From Sphingomonas sanguinis (GTDB lineage Bacteria; Pseudomonadota; Alphaproteobacteria; Sphingomonadales; Sphingomonadaceae): 64,000 nucleotides of DNA. The notes beneath the pieces are model-generated. The model saw only the letters and a program-made list of their open reading frames with translations, was not told the DNA's origin and searched no databases. The stretch is from positions 4,090,001 to 4,154,000 of the forward strand of contig NZ_CP079203.1 in the NCBI RefSeq assembly GCF_019297835.1. Reading direction: 5' to 3'. This document shows positions 8,746 through 17,979 of the stretch, in pieces. The stretch's first letter is position 1. Each line of letters begins with the position of its first letter. A program made the position numbers and the translations under genes.

Positions 8746-11541
8746 ATGAAGCGGGCGAGGATCACGGTCATGGGCGCGGGCCTGGCAGCGGTGCTGGGCA
8801 TGGCCCCGGCCGCTCGGGCCGCCGACCTGGACCTGACGCGGGCGAACCTGCTGGCGGTGGCGGATGGCGAGGGGACGGCGCGGATCGCCGCCGCACTGCT
8901 GGCCCGTGACCTGACCGCGCTGGGCGGCCATCCGGGAGCAATCGTCGAGGATGCGGGGAACTGCGCGACGCTGTGCGTCGTCATCGGTACGACCGCCTCG
9001 CCGGTGGTGCAGCGGCTCGCGCGAGAGGGCGGGGTCGACCTGTCGCCCATCACCGGCGGCTGGGAACGCTATGTCCGGGCCGGGGCGAGCGTGGCCGGGC
9101 GGCGCTATCTGCTGATCGTCGGATCGGATGCGCGGGGCGCGGCTTATGGCGTGACCGACCTGTCGCGCGCGCTGGGCGTGTCGCCCTGGGAATGGTGGGC
9201 CGATGTCACCCCACGCCGTCGCGACCGGATCACGATCGATGACGCGCCCTTCGTCTCGCTCGCGCCATCGGTCAAATATCGCGGCATTTTCCTGAACGAC
9301 GAGGATTGGGGGCTGGAGCCATGGGCGGCGAAGACCTTCGACCCGGCCAAGGGCAATATCGGACCGAAGACCTATGCCCGCGTCTTCGAGCTGATGTGGC
9401 GGCTGAAGGCCAATACGCTCTGGCCCGCCATGCATTCCGTCTCAACGCCGTTCTTCGGCGATCCGGGCAATGCGCCACTCGCCCGGCGATACGGCATCGT
9501 CATCGGCAGCTCCCATGCCGAGCCGATGCTCCGCAACAATTTGCGCGAATGGGATGAGGGACAGCGCGGCGGGTTCGACTTCACCCGGCGGCCCCAGGCG
9601 ATCCTCGACTATTGGCGCGAGCGGGTCGGCGAGACCAAGGGGCAGGAGGCGTTCTACACGGTCGGCCTGCGCGGCCTGCATGACGGGCCGATGCAGGGCG
9701 TGACGACCACGGCGGCGCGGCGCAGCATATTGGAGGATGTGGTCGGGCGGCAGCGTGGGCTTCTGGCCGATACGCTGGGCAAACCAGCGGCACAGGTACC
9801 GCAGCTTTATGTCGCCTATCATGAATTGCAGGAGGCGTATGACGCAGGCCTGACCCTGCCGGGCGACGTCACGCTGATGTGGACCGACGACAATTACGGC
9901 TATTTGCGACGGTTGAGTACGCCCGAGGAGCAGAAGCGGCCGGGCGGGGCGGGGGTCTATTACCACCTATCCTATTGGGGGCGGCCGCACGACTATTTGT
10001 GGCTGGGAACTACGCATCCCGCGCTGATCCGCGAGGAAATGGGGCGTGCCTGGGCGACCGACGCGCGGCGCATCTGGGTGGTCAATGTCGGTGACATCAA
10101 GCCAATCGAATATCTCTCGCAATATTTCCTGGACCTAGCCTTCGACGCCAGGCTGCTGGACCAATCGCCGCGCGAGCATCTGCGCCGCTTCATGGCCGAG
10201 CAGTTCGGCGAGGCGGAGGCGGGCAGTATCGCCGATGTGATGATGCGCTTCTATGACCTGGCCTGGCCGCGCAAGCCCGAGTTCATGGGCTTCGGCCAGA
10301 CCGAATGGGTCACGCCCAACCGGCCGAGCGGTTACGTGCAATCCGATGGCGAGGAAGCCCAGGCGCGGATCGCCGCCTATCAGGCGCTTGTGGTGCAGGC
10401 GGCGGAGATCGCAAAGCGGCTACCCGAAGACCGGAGCGACGCGTTCCACGAATTGGTGCTGTATCCCGTGCGGGGTGCGGCGTGGCTGAACACACGCATT
10501 TTGTCGCTCGACCTTGCTGAACTCTACGCGCGGGATCAGCGGGCTAGCCCCAATTTCTACGTCGGTCACGCACAAACGGCCCAAGCGATGGTTGAAGGGT
10601 ACACGGCGCGCTACAACGCGCTGGCCGGGGGCAAGTGGCGCGGGATGATGGACATGGCCCCGCGCCGTCTGCCCGTCTTTTCCGAGCCGATGTGGCCGAG
10701 CTGGCAGCCCTCTACTCAGAGCGGCTGCGCCACCGGGCATTGGGGCGCATGGATCGGCGATGAGAATGTCCTGACCTTCACCCGTGGCGTTCCGGCGGAG
10801 CGACCCGTGACCCTGTATCAGCATCAGCCACAGGCGACTTCATGGGCAATAAGCGACATGCCGGCGGGCCTGACCTTGTCGCAGGACAAGGGCGAGTTGA
10901 ATGAGCGCGGCGGGTACGAGCAGCGGATGACGCTGCGTTATGACGGCAAGGGCGCGGTCGGGCCGGTGACACTGCGCTGTGGCGAGCAGCCGGTGGTCGT
11001 CCATGCGACCGCGCTCGCCCCGCCTAAGGTCGAGCCGGGCATGGCGATCGAGGACGAACGCCGCGTCACCATGCTTGCGCTCGCGGCGCGCTATGGTGGA
11101 GATTGGGAAGCGATCCCCGACCTCGGCAGCCAGCATGGCGCGTTGCGGGCGAAGCTGACCCTGCCGACGCGCGGCTCGGCGGCGCAAGGGACGCCCGCCA
11201 CCTGGCGGTTCGCGACCATGACCGAGGCTGGCGGGACCCTGCGCGTCGTCGCGCTGCCGACGCATCCCCGCGATCCCGCGCACGGCTTGCGCGCCGCCGT
11301 CCGGCTGGACGACGGCGAGTGGCAGACGGTCGATTTCGCGACCATCGGCCGTAGTGACCAGTGGCGGCAGAATGTCCTGACCAACACCGCCGTCGTAAGC
11401 CTGCCGCTCAAGAGCTTCGCCGCCGGGGATCACCGGGTGGCGATCGTGCCGCTCGATCCCGGACTGACCCTCGATCGTGTCGAGCTGGTGCTCGATGGCG
11501 CCCGCCCGCTTTATGCGCCCCTCCCGGAGACTGCCCGATGA
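8746..11541 (+). CDS. GH115 alpha-glucuronidase (xylan alpha-1,2-glucuronidase family)
   Basis: A 931-residue secreted enzyme expected to remove glucuronic acid or 4-O-methylglucuronic acid from a polymer backbone. The start has a purine-rich GAGGGGGCGGGCGG before it, and a signal peptide ends at ARAAD. The family's conserved stretches are present: YRGIFLNDEDWGLEPW at about 185, GSSHAEPMLRNN at about 260, WTDDNYGYLRRL at about 377 and WVVNVGDIKPIEY at about 445. The last 260 residues form the C-terminal beta domain common in this family. Its stop codon overlaps the next start (ATGA), so it is translated together with the GH2 enzyme. Confidence 0.9.
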   Translation: MKRARITVMGAGLAAVLGMAPAARAADLDLTRANLLAVADGEGTARIAAALLARDLTALGGHPGAIVEDAGNCATLCVVIGTTASPVVQRLAREGGVDLSPITGGWERYVRAGASVAGRRYLLIVGSDARGAAYGVTDLSRALGVSPWEWWADVTPRRRDRITIDDAPFVSLAPSVKYRGIFLNDEDWGLEPWAAKTFDPAKGNIGPKTYARVFELMWRLKANTLWPAMHSVSTPFFGDPGNAPLARRYGIVIGSSHAEPMLRNNLREWDEGQRGGFDFTRRPQAILDYWRERVGETKGQEAFYTVGLRGLHDGPMQGVTTTAARRSILEDVVGRQRGLLADTLGKPAAQVPQLYVAYHELQEAYDAGLTLPGDVTLMWTDDNYGYLRRLSTPEEQKRPGGAGVYYHLSYWGRPHDYLWLGTTHPALIREEMGRAWATDARRIWVVNVGDIKPIEYLSQYFLDLAFDARLLDQSPREHLRRFMAEQFGEAEAGSIADVMMRFYDLAWPRKPEFMGFGQTEWVTPNRPSGYVQSDGEEAQARIAAYQALVVQAAEIAKRLPEDRSDAFHELVLYPVRGAAWLNTRILSLDLAELYARDQRASPNFYVGHAQTAQAMVEGYTARYNALAGGKWRGMMDMAPRRLPVFSEPMWPSWQPSTQSGCATGHWGAWIGDENVLTFTRGVPAERPVTLYQHQPQATSWAISDMPAGLTLSQDKGELNERGGYEQRMTLRYDGKGAVGPVTLRCGEQPVVVHATALAPPKVEPGMAIEDERRVTMLALAARYGGDWEAIPDLGSQHGALRAKLTLPTRGSAAQGTPATWRFATMTEAGGTLRVVALPTHPRDPAHGLRAAVRLDDGEWQTVDFATIGRSDQWRQNVLTNTAVVSLPLKSFAAGDHRVAIVPLDPGLTLDRVELVLDGARPLYAPLPETAR

Positions 11542-14423
11542 CCGTGACCCGCCGCACCCTGATCGCCAGCGGACTGGCCGCGCCCGCGCTGGGCGAGCCC
11601 GCTCTGGCGGCGGACCGTCCCGTGATGCTCGACAGCGGCGACGCACCCGCGCCGTTCGAGGCCATGCCCGAGCCGCCCTTCGTCGGCGACCCGAGCCTGT
11701 TCCGGCTTGACGATGGCTGGCTGTTCCACAAGGGCGACATCGCAGTGCCGCCGATCCTGGGGCATGAGGAAAGCTACCAGAATGCCAAGGCCGGGATCGC
11801 GCAGGGGGCGGCGGCGGTCAGCTATGACGACAGCGACTGGCGCAGCGTCGAACTGCCGCATGACTGGGCGATGGAGGAGGTGGTCGATCCCAAGGCCAAT
11901 GTCGCGCAAGGGTATCGGCGGCGCGGGATCGGCTGGTATCGCCGGACGCTGAAATTGCCGACCGAATGGCGCGGCCGCTATCTGGAGGTGCAGCTGGGCG
12001 CGGCGGCGACCAATGCCAAGGTCTGGTTCAACGGCGTGCTCGTGGCGCACAGCTTCAGCGGCTATACCGCGATCCTGATCGACATCACCCCCTATGCCCG
12101 GTTCGGCGAGGAGCTGAACACGCTGGCTGTCCGCGTCGATGCCGAGACGATGGAGGGCTGGTGGTATGAGGGCGCGGGGCTCTATCGCCACAACTGGCTG
12201 GCGGTGCGCGACGGGGTGAGCATCGTCACCGATGGCCTGCACGCCGATCCGCGTCGCGAGGGTACGGGCTGGACGGTCCCGATCGCGCTGACCGTCTCCA
12301 ACATCCAGAAGACGGCGGCGACCGTGCGGGCCGAGGTGGTGCTGATCGACCCGGCGGGCCGCACCATCGGTCGGGCGGAGGCGGACGTGACCGTCGATCC
12401 GCTCAAGACCGCCGAGGCCAAGGTCACGATCCCGGTCACATCGCCGCAACTCTGGTCGGTGGACCAGCCGACCCTCTACCGGGTGGAGACGCGGCTGCTG
12501 CGCGACGGCAAGCCGATCGACGCCCGCGCCACCCGGATCGGTTTCCGCGAGATCCGCTTCGATGCAGGCACCGGCTTCTACCTCAACGGCGTGGCGACCA
12601 AGATCAAGGGCGTCTGCGTCCATCAGGATCATGCCGGGGTCGGCGTCGCCATGCCCGATGCGATGTGGGAGTGGCGCATCCGCCGGCTGAAGGCGATAGG
12701 CTGCAACGCGCTGCGCTGTTCGCACCATGCGCCCGCGCCCGAACTGCTCGATGCCTGCGACCGGCTGGGGATGCTGGTCATGGACGAGAACCGTAACTTC
12801 AACCCAAGCCCGGACTATCTCCGCCAATTGGAATGGCTGGTCCGCCGCGACCGCAATCATCCTAGCGTCTTCCTCTGGTCGGTCTTCAACGAGGAACCGA
12901 TGCAGGGCACCGAGCAGGGTTACGAGATGGTTCGCCGCATGGCCGAGGCGGTGAAGCAATTCGACACCTCGCGCCCCGTCACGGCGGCGATGAACGACGG
13001 GATGTTTTCCCCGCTCAATGTGTCGGATGCGGTCGATGTGATGGGCTTCAACTACCAGCATCGCCGCTATGACAGCTTCCATGCGGCGCATCCGACCAAG
13101 CCGATGACCAGTTCGGAGGATACCAGCGCCTTCATGACTCGCGGGGTGTGGAAGACCGACATGGCCGCGCATGAGGTCAGCTCCTACGACACCGACGCCG
13201 CCGAATGGGGCCTGACCCATCACGAAAGTTGGCGGATGATCGACACGCGGCCCTTCGTCGCGGGAACGTTCGTATGGACGGGGTTCGACTATCATGGCGA
13301 GCCGACGCCGTTCGAATGGCCGACGACCAGCAGCGTGTTCGGCATCATGGATCTGTGCGGTTTCGCCAAGATGGCCTTCCACCTGCGTCGCGCACAATGG
13401 GTCGACGATGCGCCCGCCCTCGCCATCGCGCCGCACTGGACCTGGCCGGGGCGCGAGGGGCAGGCTATCCGGGTAATGGCGCTGACCAATGCCGAGACGG
13501 TCGAGCTGCGCCTGAACGGAAAGAGCTTAGGCACGAAGACGGTCGACCGGTTGGCGATGCCCGAATGGCAAGTGCCCTATAGCCCCGGACGGCTGGAGGC
13601 GGTCGGCTATCGCGCCGGGCGCGAGGTGTCGCGGACTTTGGTCGAGACGGCGGGCAAGCCGGTCGCGTTGAAGCTGGTCGCGGATCGGGGCGGGATGCTG
13701 GGCACGGGTAGCGACGTGCAGCCCTTTACCGTGATGGCAGTCGATGCCCGCGGGCGGGTGGTGCCGGATGCGGATGCGCCGGTGAGCTTCCGAGTGACGC
13801 GGGGCGCGGTGATCGGCGTCGGCAATGGCGATCCGAACGATCATGATTCCGAGGTGGTGCCCGCGCGCCGCCTGTTCTACGGGCTCGCCCAGGCGCTGGT
13901 CCGTGCCGAGGCGGGGGCGGGGACGCTGACCGTCGAGGCGACCGCGCCGGGCTTGAAACCTGCGCGCGCCGCGGTGCGCGTGATCGCCGCCGAGCCTCTG
14001 CCCGTGCTTCCTGCCACCCGGCCGGTGGCGATGCTGACCGACTGGAAGCGGAGCGACTTCACCGCGACCCGGCCCGATCCGCTGCGACGTTATGCGGGCA
14101 ATGACATGAACAGCCTGGTCTATGCACGGCCCGGACGACTGGAGGGACCGGGCGAGGGCGTGTGGTCGACCTATCGCACCAGCTTCAGGCCGCGCCGCCG
14201 GGTGGCCGAGCAGGGCGGTGCAGTGGTCTTCGCCGAGGTCGTCGGGCGCGCCGAGGCCTGGGTCGATGGGGTGAAGCGGGCGGAGAAGACGGACCTTGCG
14301 GGCGCGCCGCTGATGGTGCCGTTCCCGGCCGGGGCGGGCGAGCGGCAGGTCGTGCTGGTCGTGGAGGCGGCGCCTGGTAAGGCGTCGGGATTGGGGCGGA
14401 CGATTTCGGTTCGGGAGCGTTGA
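11538..14423 (+). CDS. GH2 family beta-galactosidase-like enzyme
   Basis: A 961-residue exported enzyme whose ATG overlaps the GH115 stop by 4 bases. A Tat-like leader (VTRRTLIASGLAAPALG) opens the protein. Domains follow GH2 order: sugar-binding jelly roll (RSVELPHDWA, GWYRRTLKLP, VWFNGVLVA), immunoglobulin-like domain from about 210, and the barrel from about 320 with the acid/base Glu in FLWSVFNEEP and a likely nucleophile Glu in MTSSEDTS. A DUF4982-like and further beta domain fill the C-terminus. It may act on beta-galactosides or beta-glucuronides; GH2 substrate cannot be fixed from sequence. Coupling to GH115 suggests that the two enzymes act on one side chain. Confidence 0.88.
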   Translation: MTVTRRTLIASGLAAPALGEPALAADRPVMLDSGDAPAPFEAMPEPPFVGDPSLFRLDDGWLFHKGDIAVPPILGHEESYQNAKAGIAQGAAAVSYDDSDWRSVELPHDWAMEEVVDPKANVAQGYRRRGIGWYRRTLKLPTEWRGRYLEVQLGAAATNAKVWFNGVLVAHSFSGYTAILIDITPYARFGEELNTLAVRVDAETMEGWWYEGAGLYRHNWLAVRDGVSIVTDGLHADPRREGTGWTVPIALTVSNIQKTAATVRAEVVLIDPAGRTIGRAEADVTVDPLKTAEAKVTIPVTSPQLWSVDQPTLYRVETRLLRDGKPIDARATRIGFREIRFDAGTGFYLNGVATKIKGVCVHQDHAGVGVAMPDAMWEWRIRRLKAIGCNALRCSHHAPAPELLDACDRLGMLVMDENRNFNPSPDYLRQLEWLVRRDRNHPSVFLWSVFNEEPMQGTEQGYEMVRRMAEAVKQFDTSRPVTAAMNDGMFSPLNVSDAVDVMGFNYQHRRYDSFHAAHPTKPMTSSEDTSAFMTRGVWKTDMAAHEVSSYDTDAAEWGLTHHESWRMIDTRPFVAGTFVWTGFDYHGEPTPFEWPTTSSVFGIMDLCGFAKMAFHLRRAQWVDDAPALAIAPHWTWPGREGQAIRVMALTNAETVELRLNGKSLGTKTVDRLAMPEWQVPYSPGRLEAVGYRAGREVSRTLVETAGKPVALKLVADRGGMLGTGSDVQPFTVMAVDARGRVVPDADAPVSFRVTRGAVIGVGNGDPNDHDSEVVPARRLFYGLAQALVRAEAGAGTLTVEATAPGLKPARAAVRVIAAEPLPVLPATRPVAMLTDWKRSDFTATRPDPLRRYAGNDMNSLVYARPGRLEGPGEGVWSTYRTSFRPRRRVAEQGGAVVFAEVVGRAEAWVDGVKRAEKTDLAGAPLMVPFPAGAGERQVVLVVEAAPGKASGLGRTISVRER

Positions 14424-14431
14424 TCCGTGCG

Positions 14432-14492
14432 CTTCGACTTCGCTCAGCGTGAACGGAATTCAGACCTCCGTTCAGCCTGAGCGTAGTCGAAG
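14432..14492. repeat. intergenic inverted repeat, convergent GH2 / acetyltransferase ends
   Basis: Arms of 25 bases at 14432-14456 and 14468-14492 are complementary with three mismatches (CTTCGACTTCGCTCAG... facing ...CTGAGCGTAGTCGAAG). It lies exactly between two converging genes and probably acts as a bidirectional transcription stop. The word CTTCGACTACGCTCAG is of a kind repeated between genes in related genomes, as far as remembered. Confidence 0.65.
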
Positions 14493-14500
14493 GCCAAGGG

Positions 14501-15625
14501 TCAAACCTTCAAGATGATCCCCTTGCGATCCAGCACCCACCCGAACGCGCAGCAGATCAACGTGTACACCAGCGCGCAAAGCAGCGACCCCACCGGCCCC
14601 GGTGCGATCGGCTGGAACGCGTTGAGGCCGACCCAGGTATAAAGCCCCTCGCCATCGACATGGATCAGCTCCAGCACGACGACGAGCAGCTCGGAGAACA
14701 GATAGATGGCGAGCGGATTGCGACCCAGCATCTGGAGGAAGGACCGCCCGACCTTCACGCCGCGTATCTCGACCAGCCACAGCACCGCGCCCAGCAGGAT
14801 CAGGTCGATGCCGACGGTCAGCGCGACGAAAGAGCCGGTCCACAATTTCTTGCCGATCGGTAGCATCGGCGACAACAGCAGCGCCACGACGAACAGCCCG
14901 GCCCCGATCGCCGCCAGCCGCCCGACGGTCGCCGCGTGCTTGCCCCAACGCTGGATGGCCAGCCCCGTCAGATAGCCCGCGATGACATTGGCGGTCGCGG
15001 GCAGGGTGCCGAGAAGTCCCTCGGGATCGAAGCCGTGATCCTTCTTGTAAAGATGCTCCGGTCCGATCAGCCACAGGTCGAACAGCGTACCCGCATTCTT
15101 ATACCGCCCGAACGCCTCGCCCGCCGGGCTGAGGCCGACCAGGATAGCCCAGTGCGCGACGACCAGACCGATCGCGACCATCACCAACTGGCTGGGCTTC
15201 AGATAGCGCGCACACAGCGCCCCCAGCAGATAGCAGAGCGCAATGCGTTGCAGCACGCCGGTCAGCCGGGTGTCGGCGAAGGGCTTGGCGACCCAGCTGC
15301 CGTCCGGCTGGTGGGTGACGAAGGGGAACCAGTACATCAGCACGCCGAGCAGGAAGATCAGGGCGGCCCGCTTGAACACCCGGCGCAGGAAGACATGTTC
15401 GGGCATCGGCCGGGTCAGCGCGAAGCTCATCGCATTGCCGACCGCGAACAGGAAGCTGGGATAGATCAGGTCGGCCAACGTGAAGCCGAACCACGGCGCA
15501 TGCTGCAACTGGGTAAAGGCCCCGCCCGCGCCCGCCGTGTTGACCACGATCATCAGGAAGATGGTCGCGCCCCGGAACATGTCGAGCGAGGCGAAACGCT
15601 CGGGTCTGGCGGTCATGGTCGTCAC
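14501..15625 (-). CDS. membrane acetyltransferase, DUF5009 / HGSNAT (NagX-like) family
   Basis: A 374-residue polytopic membrane protein with about ten hydrophobic segments. The opening FASLDMFRGATIFLMIVVN and QHAPWFGFTLADLIYPSFLF match the first two helices of the heparan-alpha-glucosaminide N-acetyltransferase family; His42 sits where the human lysosomal enzyme has its active-site His. The family moves acetyl groups from cytoplasmic acetyl-CoA across a membrane onto glucosamine. GTG at 15625 overlaps the GH89 stop (GTGA); ATG at 15616 is the alternative start. It is the last gene of the TonB receptor-GH89 unit, and the partner enzyme GH89 is its neighbour in the human heparan pathway too. 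The real acceptor here is unknown. Confidence 0.82.
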   Translation of the reverse strand: MTTMTARPERFASLDMFRGATIFLMIVVNTAGAGGAFTQLQHAPWFGFTLADLIYPSFLFAVGNAMSFALTRPMPEHVFLRRVFKRAALIFLLGVLMYWFPFVTHQPDGSWVAKPFADTRLTGVLQRIALCYLLGALCARYLKPSQLVMVAIGLVVAHWAILVGLSPAGEAFGRYKNAGTLFDLWLIGPEHLYKKDHGFDPEGLLGTLPATANVIAGYLTGLAIQRWGKHAATVGRLAAIGAGLFVVALLLSPMLPIGKKLWTGSFVALTVGIDLILLGAVLWLVEIRGVKVGRSFLQMLGRNPLAIYLFSELLVVVLELIHVDGEGLYTWVGLNAFQPIAPGPVGSLLCALVYTLICCAFGWVLDRKGIILKV

Positions 15626-17916
15626 CGGGCGGTCTCCGTCATCAGCGCGCGGGCCTCGGCCACCGGATCGGCGGGGGCGCTAGCCTTGTAGGGGCGGGGA
15701 TCGGCGACCCAGGCCTTTTCCCAATCAAGCAGCCTGGCCGTGAACGCGGCATCGTCGACCGGCCGCTTGGCAAGTGCGGCGGCGCGCGCCTCGGCCAGAT
15801 AACGGGTCCAGCGCGGCAGGTAATAATCGGCATACATGCCCGCCCAGGCCTTGGACGCATAATCGCCCAGATGGCCGCGCCCGCCCCAGATCGTCACCTG
15901 CGCCTTGGCATTCTGTTCGTAGGCGGTCTTTTCGGCGGGCGTATCGCCATAGGATCGCGCATCGGCGATCCAGCTGGCGAGACTTTCCTGTTGCCCGCCG
16001 ATCAGATGGTCGATGGCAAGGGCCAGCGCCTTGACCCGCGCCGTCTGTCGGTCGCCGGTCGCGACATCGCCCTTCCGATAGGCGGCGACGGCGGCCTTTA
16101 CACTGTCGTCCAGCGACAGGCTGGCGGCATGGCGGGTCAGGTCGACCAGATCGTAGCGATAGAGCGGGCTTTTGCCGTAAGCTGATGCGAGCTTGAGCAT
16201 CGCGGCGATCCCGGCGCGTAGTTTTGCACGGTCGCCCGGTTCGGCGGGATAGGTCGGCGCATCGGCGGCGGGGCGCTTGAAGAAGAGATACGCGCCCGCC
16301 CGCTCGTTCCACCAGCGCGGGGTCCAGTAGCGGACGTCATAGGCACCCGCGACCACGTCCTGCCACGCCGCAACCATCGCCGGATCGCTCCGGCCATAGC
16401 GCGCGGCGGTGTAGCGGCTCAGCCAGGGGCCGAGACCCATGTCGCCGCCCGGCCAGGCCACGTCATAGGCATAGTCGTAGATCAGGCTGTTGCTGTGCAG
16501 TCCTTCGGGGAACATGCCGAAGCCGCGCACATTCCCGCGCCCCTTGTCGGCGAACATCGCCGCCACGTCGCGGCGATAGAAATCGGGCGCGCCATAGACC
16601 GGGTTGCTGCCGCCATAATTATGGACATAGCCGTATACCCAGTTCTTGCCGTCGAAGCCGTTCGTCGTCTTCCAGATGCCCGGATACCGGTCATTGCCGA
16701 TGTCGAGGATCAGCATCTTCTCGTCCGGCACGTCGCGCAGGAAGGCGGCGATGGCGTCGGGCGTCCAGAACTTCTTGTCCGCCCCGAACAGCCAGCCCTG
16801 CATCACCCAGGTCGCGCCCGGCGCGGCGGCGGCGATCGCGGCATAGAGCCGCTGGCCATAGGCCGCCAGCCGGGCGTCGCGGACCTCGCGGGGCAGGGCG
16901 GCTGCCTTGGTCGCGGCGTCGAGCGCAGGCGTGTTGGCGGTCGCGTCGCCATAAGCGGCGTTCGCGGTGTCGCTGCCATCCTCGGCGATGGGCGGCACCA
17001 TTTCGTTGAAGGCGTCGGCGAGGTAGTATTTCCCCGGCCCGTATTCGGCGGTGTAGAGTTGCAGGAAACGCTTGGCGAGCGGAGCAAACAGCGGATCGGA
17101 CGGGTCGAGCCAATAGGTGCCCTCGAACCCTTCCCAGGATCGCATCTTGTAAATGCGGGCCTTGGGATTCGCCTCGGCAAAGGCCTTGGGCACATAACCC
17201 GCAAAGGCGGGCAGGATCGGCGTCATGCCCAGATCGCGCATCCGGGTCAGGATACGCTTTTGCAATGCGTGCTTCTTGTCGATCCACCCGGTCGGCAGGG
17301 GCGCGCGATAGCCCTCGATATTGCCCATGCGCTGCCACGGCAGGAAGGCGGGGCCGGAGAAATGCTGCGCCAGTTGCGCCTCGCTCAACCCCTGCTCGCG
17401 CCACAGCTGGCGCCAGACATAATCCTGCCCCTCCATGGCCAGCGGCATGTCGACGCCGTGCACCGCCATCGCGTCGATCTCGCGCTCCCAGCGGGCCCAG
17501 TTCCACCAGGGCGTGGTGTAGCCATAGGTGCAGGTGTTCAGATAGGCGCGGACATTGAAGGGAGAGGCCACCCAGCCGCTGTCGCCCGGCGTCAGGCGGG
17601 TCATCGCGCCGACCCGGTTACCCTCCCAAGCGATCGCCAGCCGTCCTAGCGCGTTCAATATCGCCGCCGCCCCGCGCACCGCCGCGACGGGCGAGGAGGC
17701 TTCGACATTCAGCCGGTCATGATCGACCCGAACGCGGTAGCGGGGATCGGCCGAGGGCCGGATCGCGACCGAAACCTGTCGCTGCGGCACGCCCAGCCGC
17801 TGGAGCGCGGCGCGCGCGGCCTGCCCGCCATCGCTTTGCGCATGGGCCATCGAGGCGGTGAGAAACAGAGTGCCGATCAGGCCGAGCGTCTTGGGATAGG
17901 TCATCACGGACTTCAT
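15622..17916 (-). CDS. alpha-N-acetylglucosaminidase, GH89 (NAGLU family)
   Basis: A 764-residue secreted enzyme with a signal peptide ending near AHAQ. An N-terminal alpha/beta domain (to about 120) is followed by the NAGLU barrel: FNVRAYLNTCTYGYTTPWW, MAVHGVDMPLAMEGQDYVW and YLADAFNEMVPP, whose Glu matches the acid/base of the family, and GMFPEGLHSN, whose Glu matches the nucleophile. The C-terminal 280 residues form the helical NAGLU domain. It hydrolyses terminal alpha-linked GlcNAc with retention. It lies 63 bp behind the TonB receptor, with a hairpin between, and overlaps the acetyltransferase start. Confidence 0.92.
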   Translation of the reverse strand: MKSVMTYPKTLGLIGTLFLTASMAHAQSDGGQAARAALQRLGVPQRQVSVAIRPSADPRYRVRVDHDRLNVEASSPVAAVRGAAAILNALGRLAIAWEGNRVGAMTRLTPGDSGWVASPFNVRAYLNTCTYGYTTPWWNWARWEREIDAMAVHGVDMPLAMEGQDYVWRQLWREQGLSEAQLAQHFSGPAFLPWQRMGNIEGYRAPLPTGWIDKKHALQKRILTRMRDLGMTPILPAFAGYVPKAFAEANPKARIYKMRSWEGFEGTYWLDPSDPLFAPLAKRFLQLYTAEYGPGKYYLADAFNEMVPPIAEDGSDTANAAYGDATANTPALDAATKAAALPREVRDARLAAYGQRLYAAIAAAAPGATWVMQGWLFGADKKFWTPDAIAAFLRDVPDEKMLILDIGNDRYPGIWKTTNGFDGKNWVYGYVHNYGGSNPVYGAPDFYRRDVAAMFADKGRGNVRGFGMFPEGLHSNSLIYDYAYDVAWPGGDMGLGPWLSRYTAARYGRSDPAMVAAWQDVVAGAYDVRYWTPRWWNERAGAYLFFKRPAADAPTYPAEPGDRAKLRAGIAAMLKLASAYGKSPLYRYDLVDLTRHAASLSLDDSVKAAVAAYRKGDVATGDRQTARVKALALAIDHLIGGQQESLASWIADARSYGDTPAEKTAYEQNAKAQVTIWGGRGHLGDYASKAWAGMYADYYLPRWTRYLAEARAAALAKRPVDDAAFTARLLDWEKAWVADPRPYKASAPADPVAEARALMTETAR

Positions 17917-17935
17917 TGTCCCCGGTTCATCACAA

Positions 17936-17966
17936 AAAGGAAGGGCGGACCATGATGGCCCGCCCT
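17936..17966 (-). terminator. hairpin between TonB receptor and GH89 genes, probable partial terminator
   Basis: On the minus strand a 7-bp stem (17942-17948 with 17960-17966), extended inside by a second CCA/TGG pairing, is followed by TTCCTTTTTG. It lies 14 bp after the receptor stop and 20 bp before the GH89 start. It looks like an intrinsic terminator or stability hairpin that lowers the downstream enzyme transcript relative to the receptor. Confidence 0.65.
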
Positions 17967-17979
17967 CCAGAGGGGAGGT

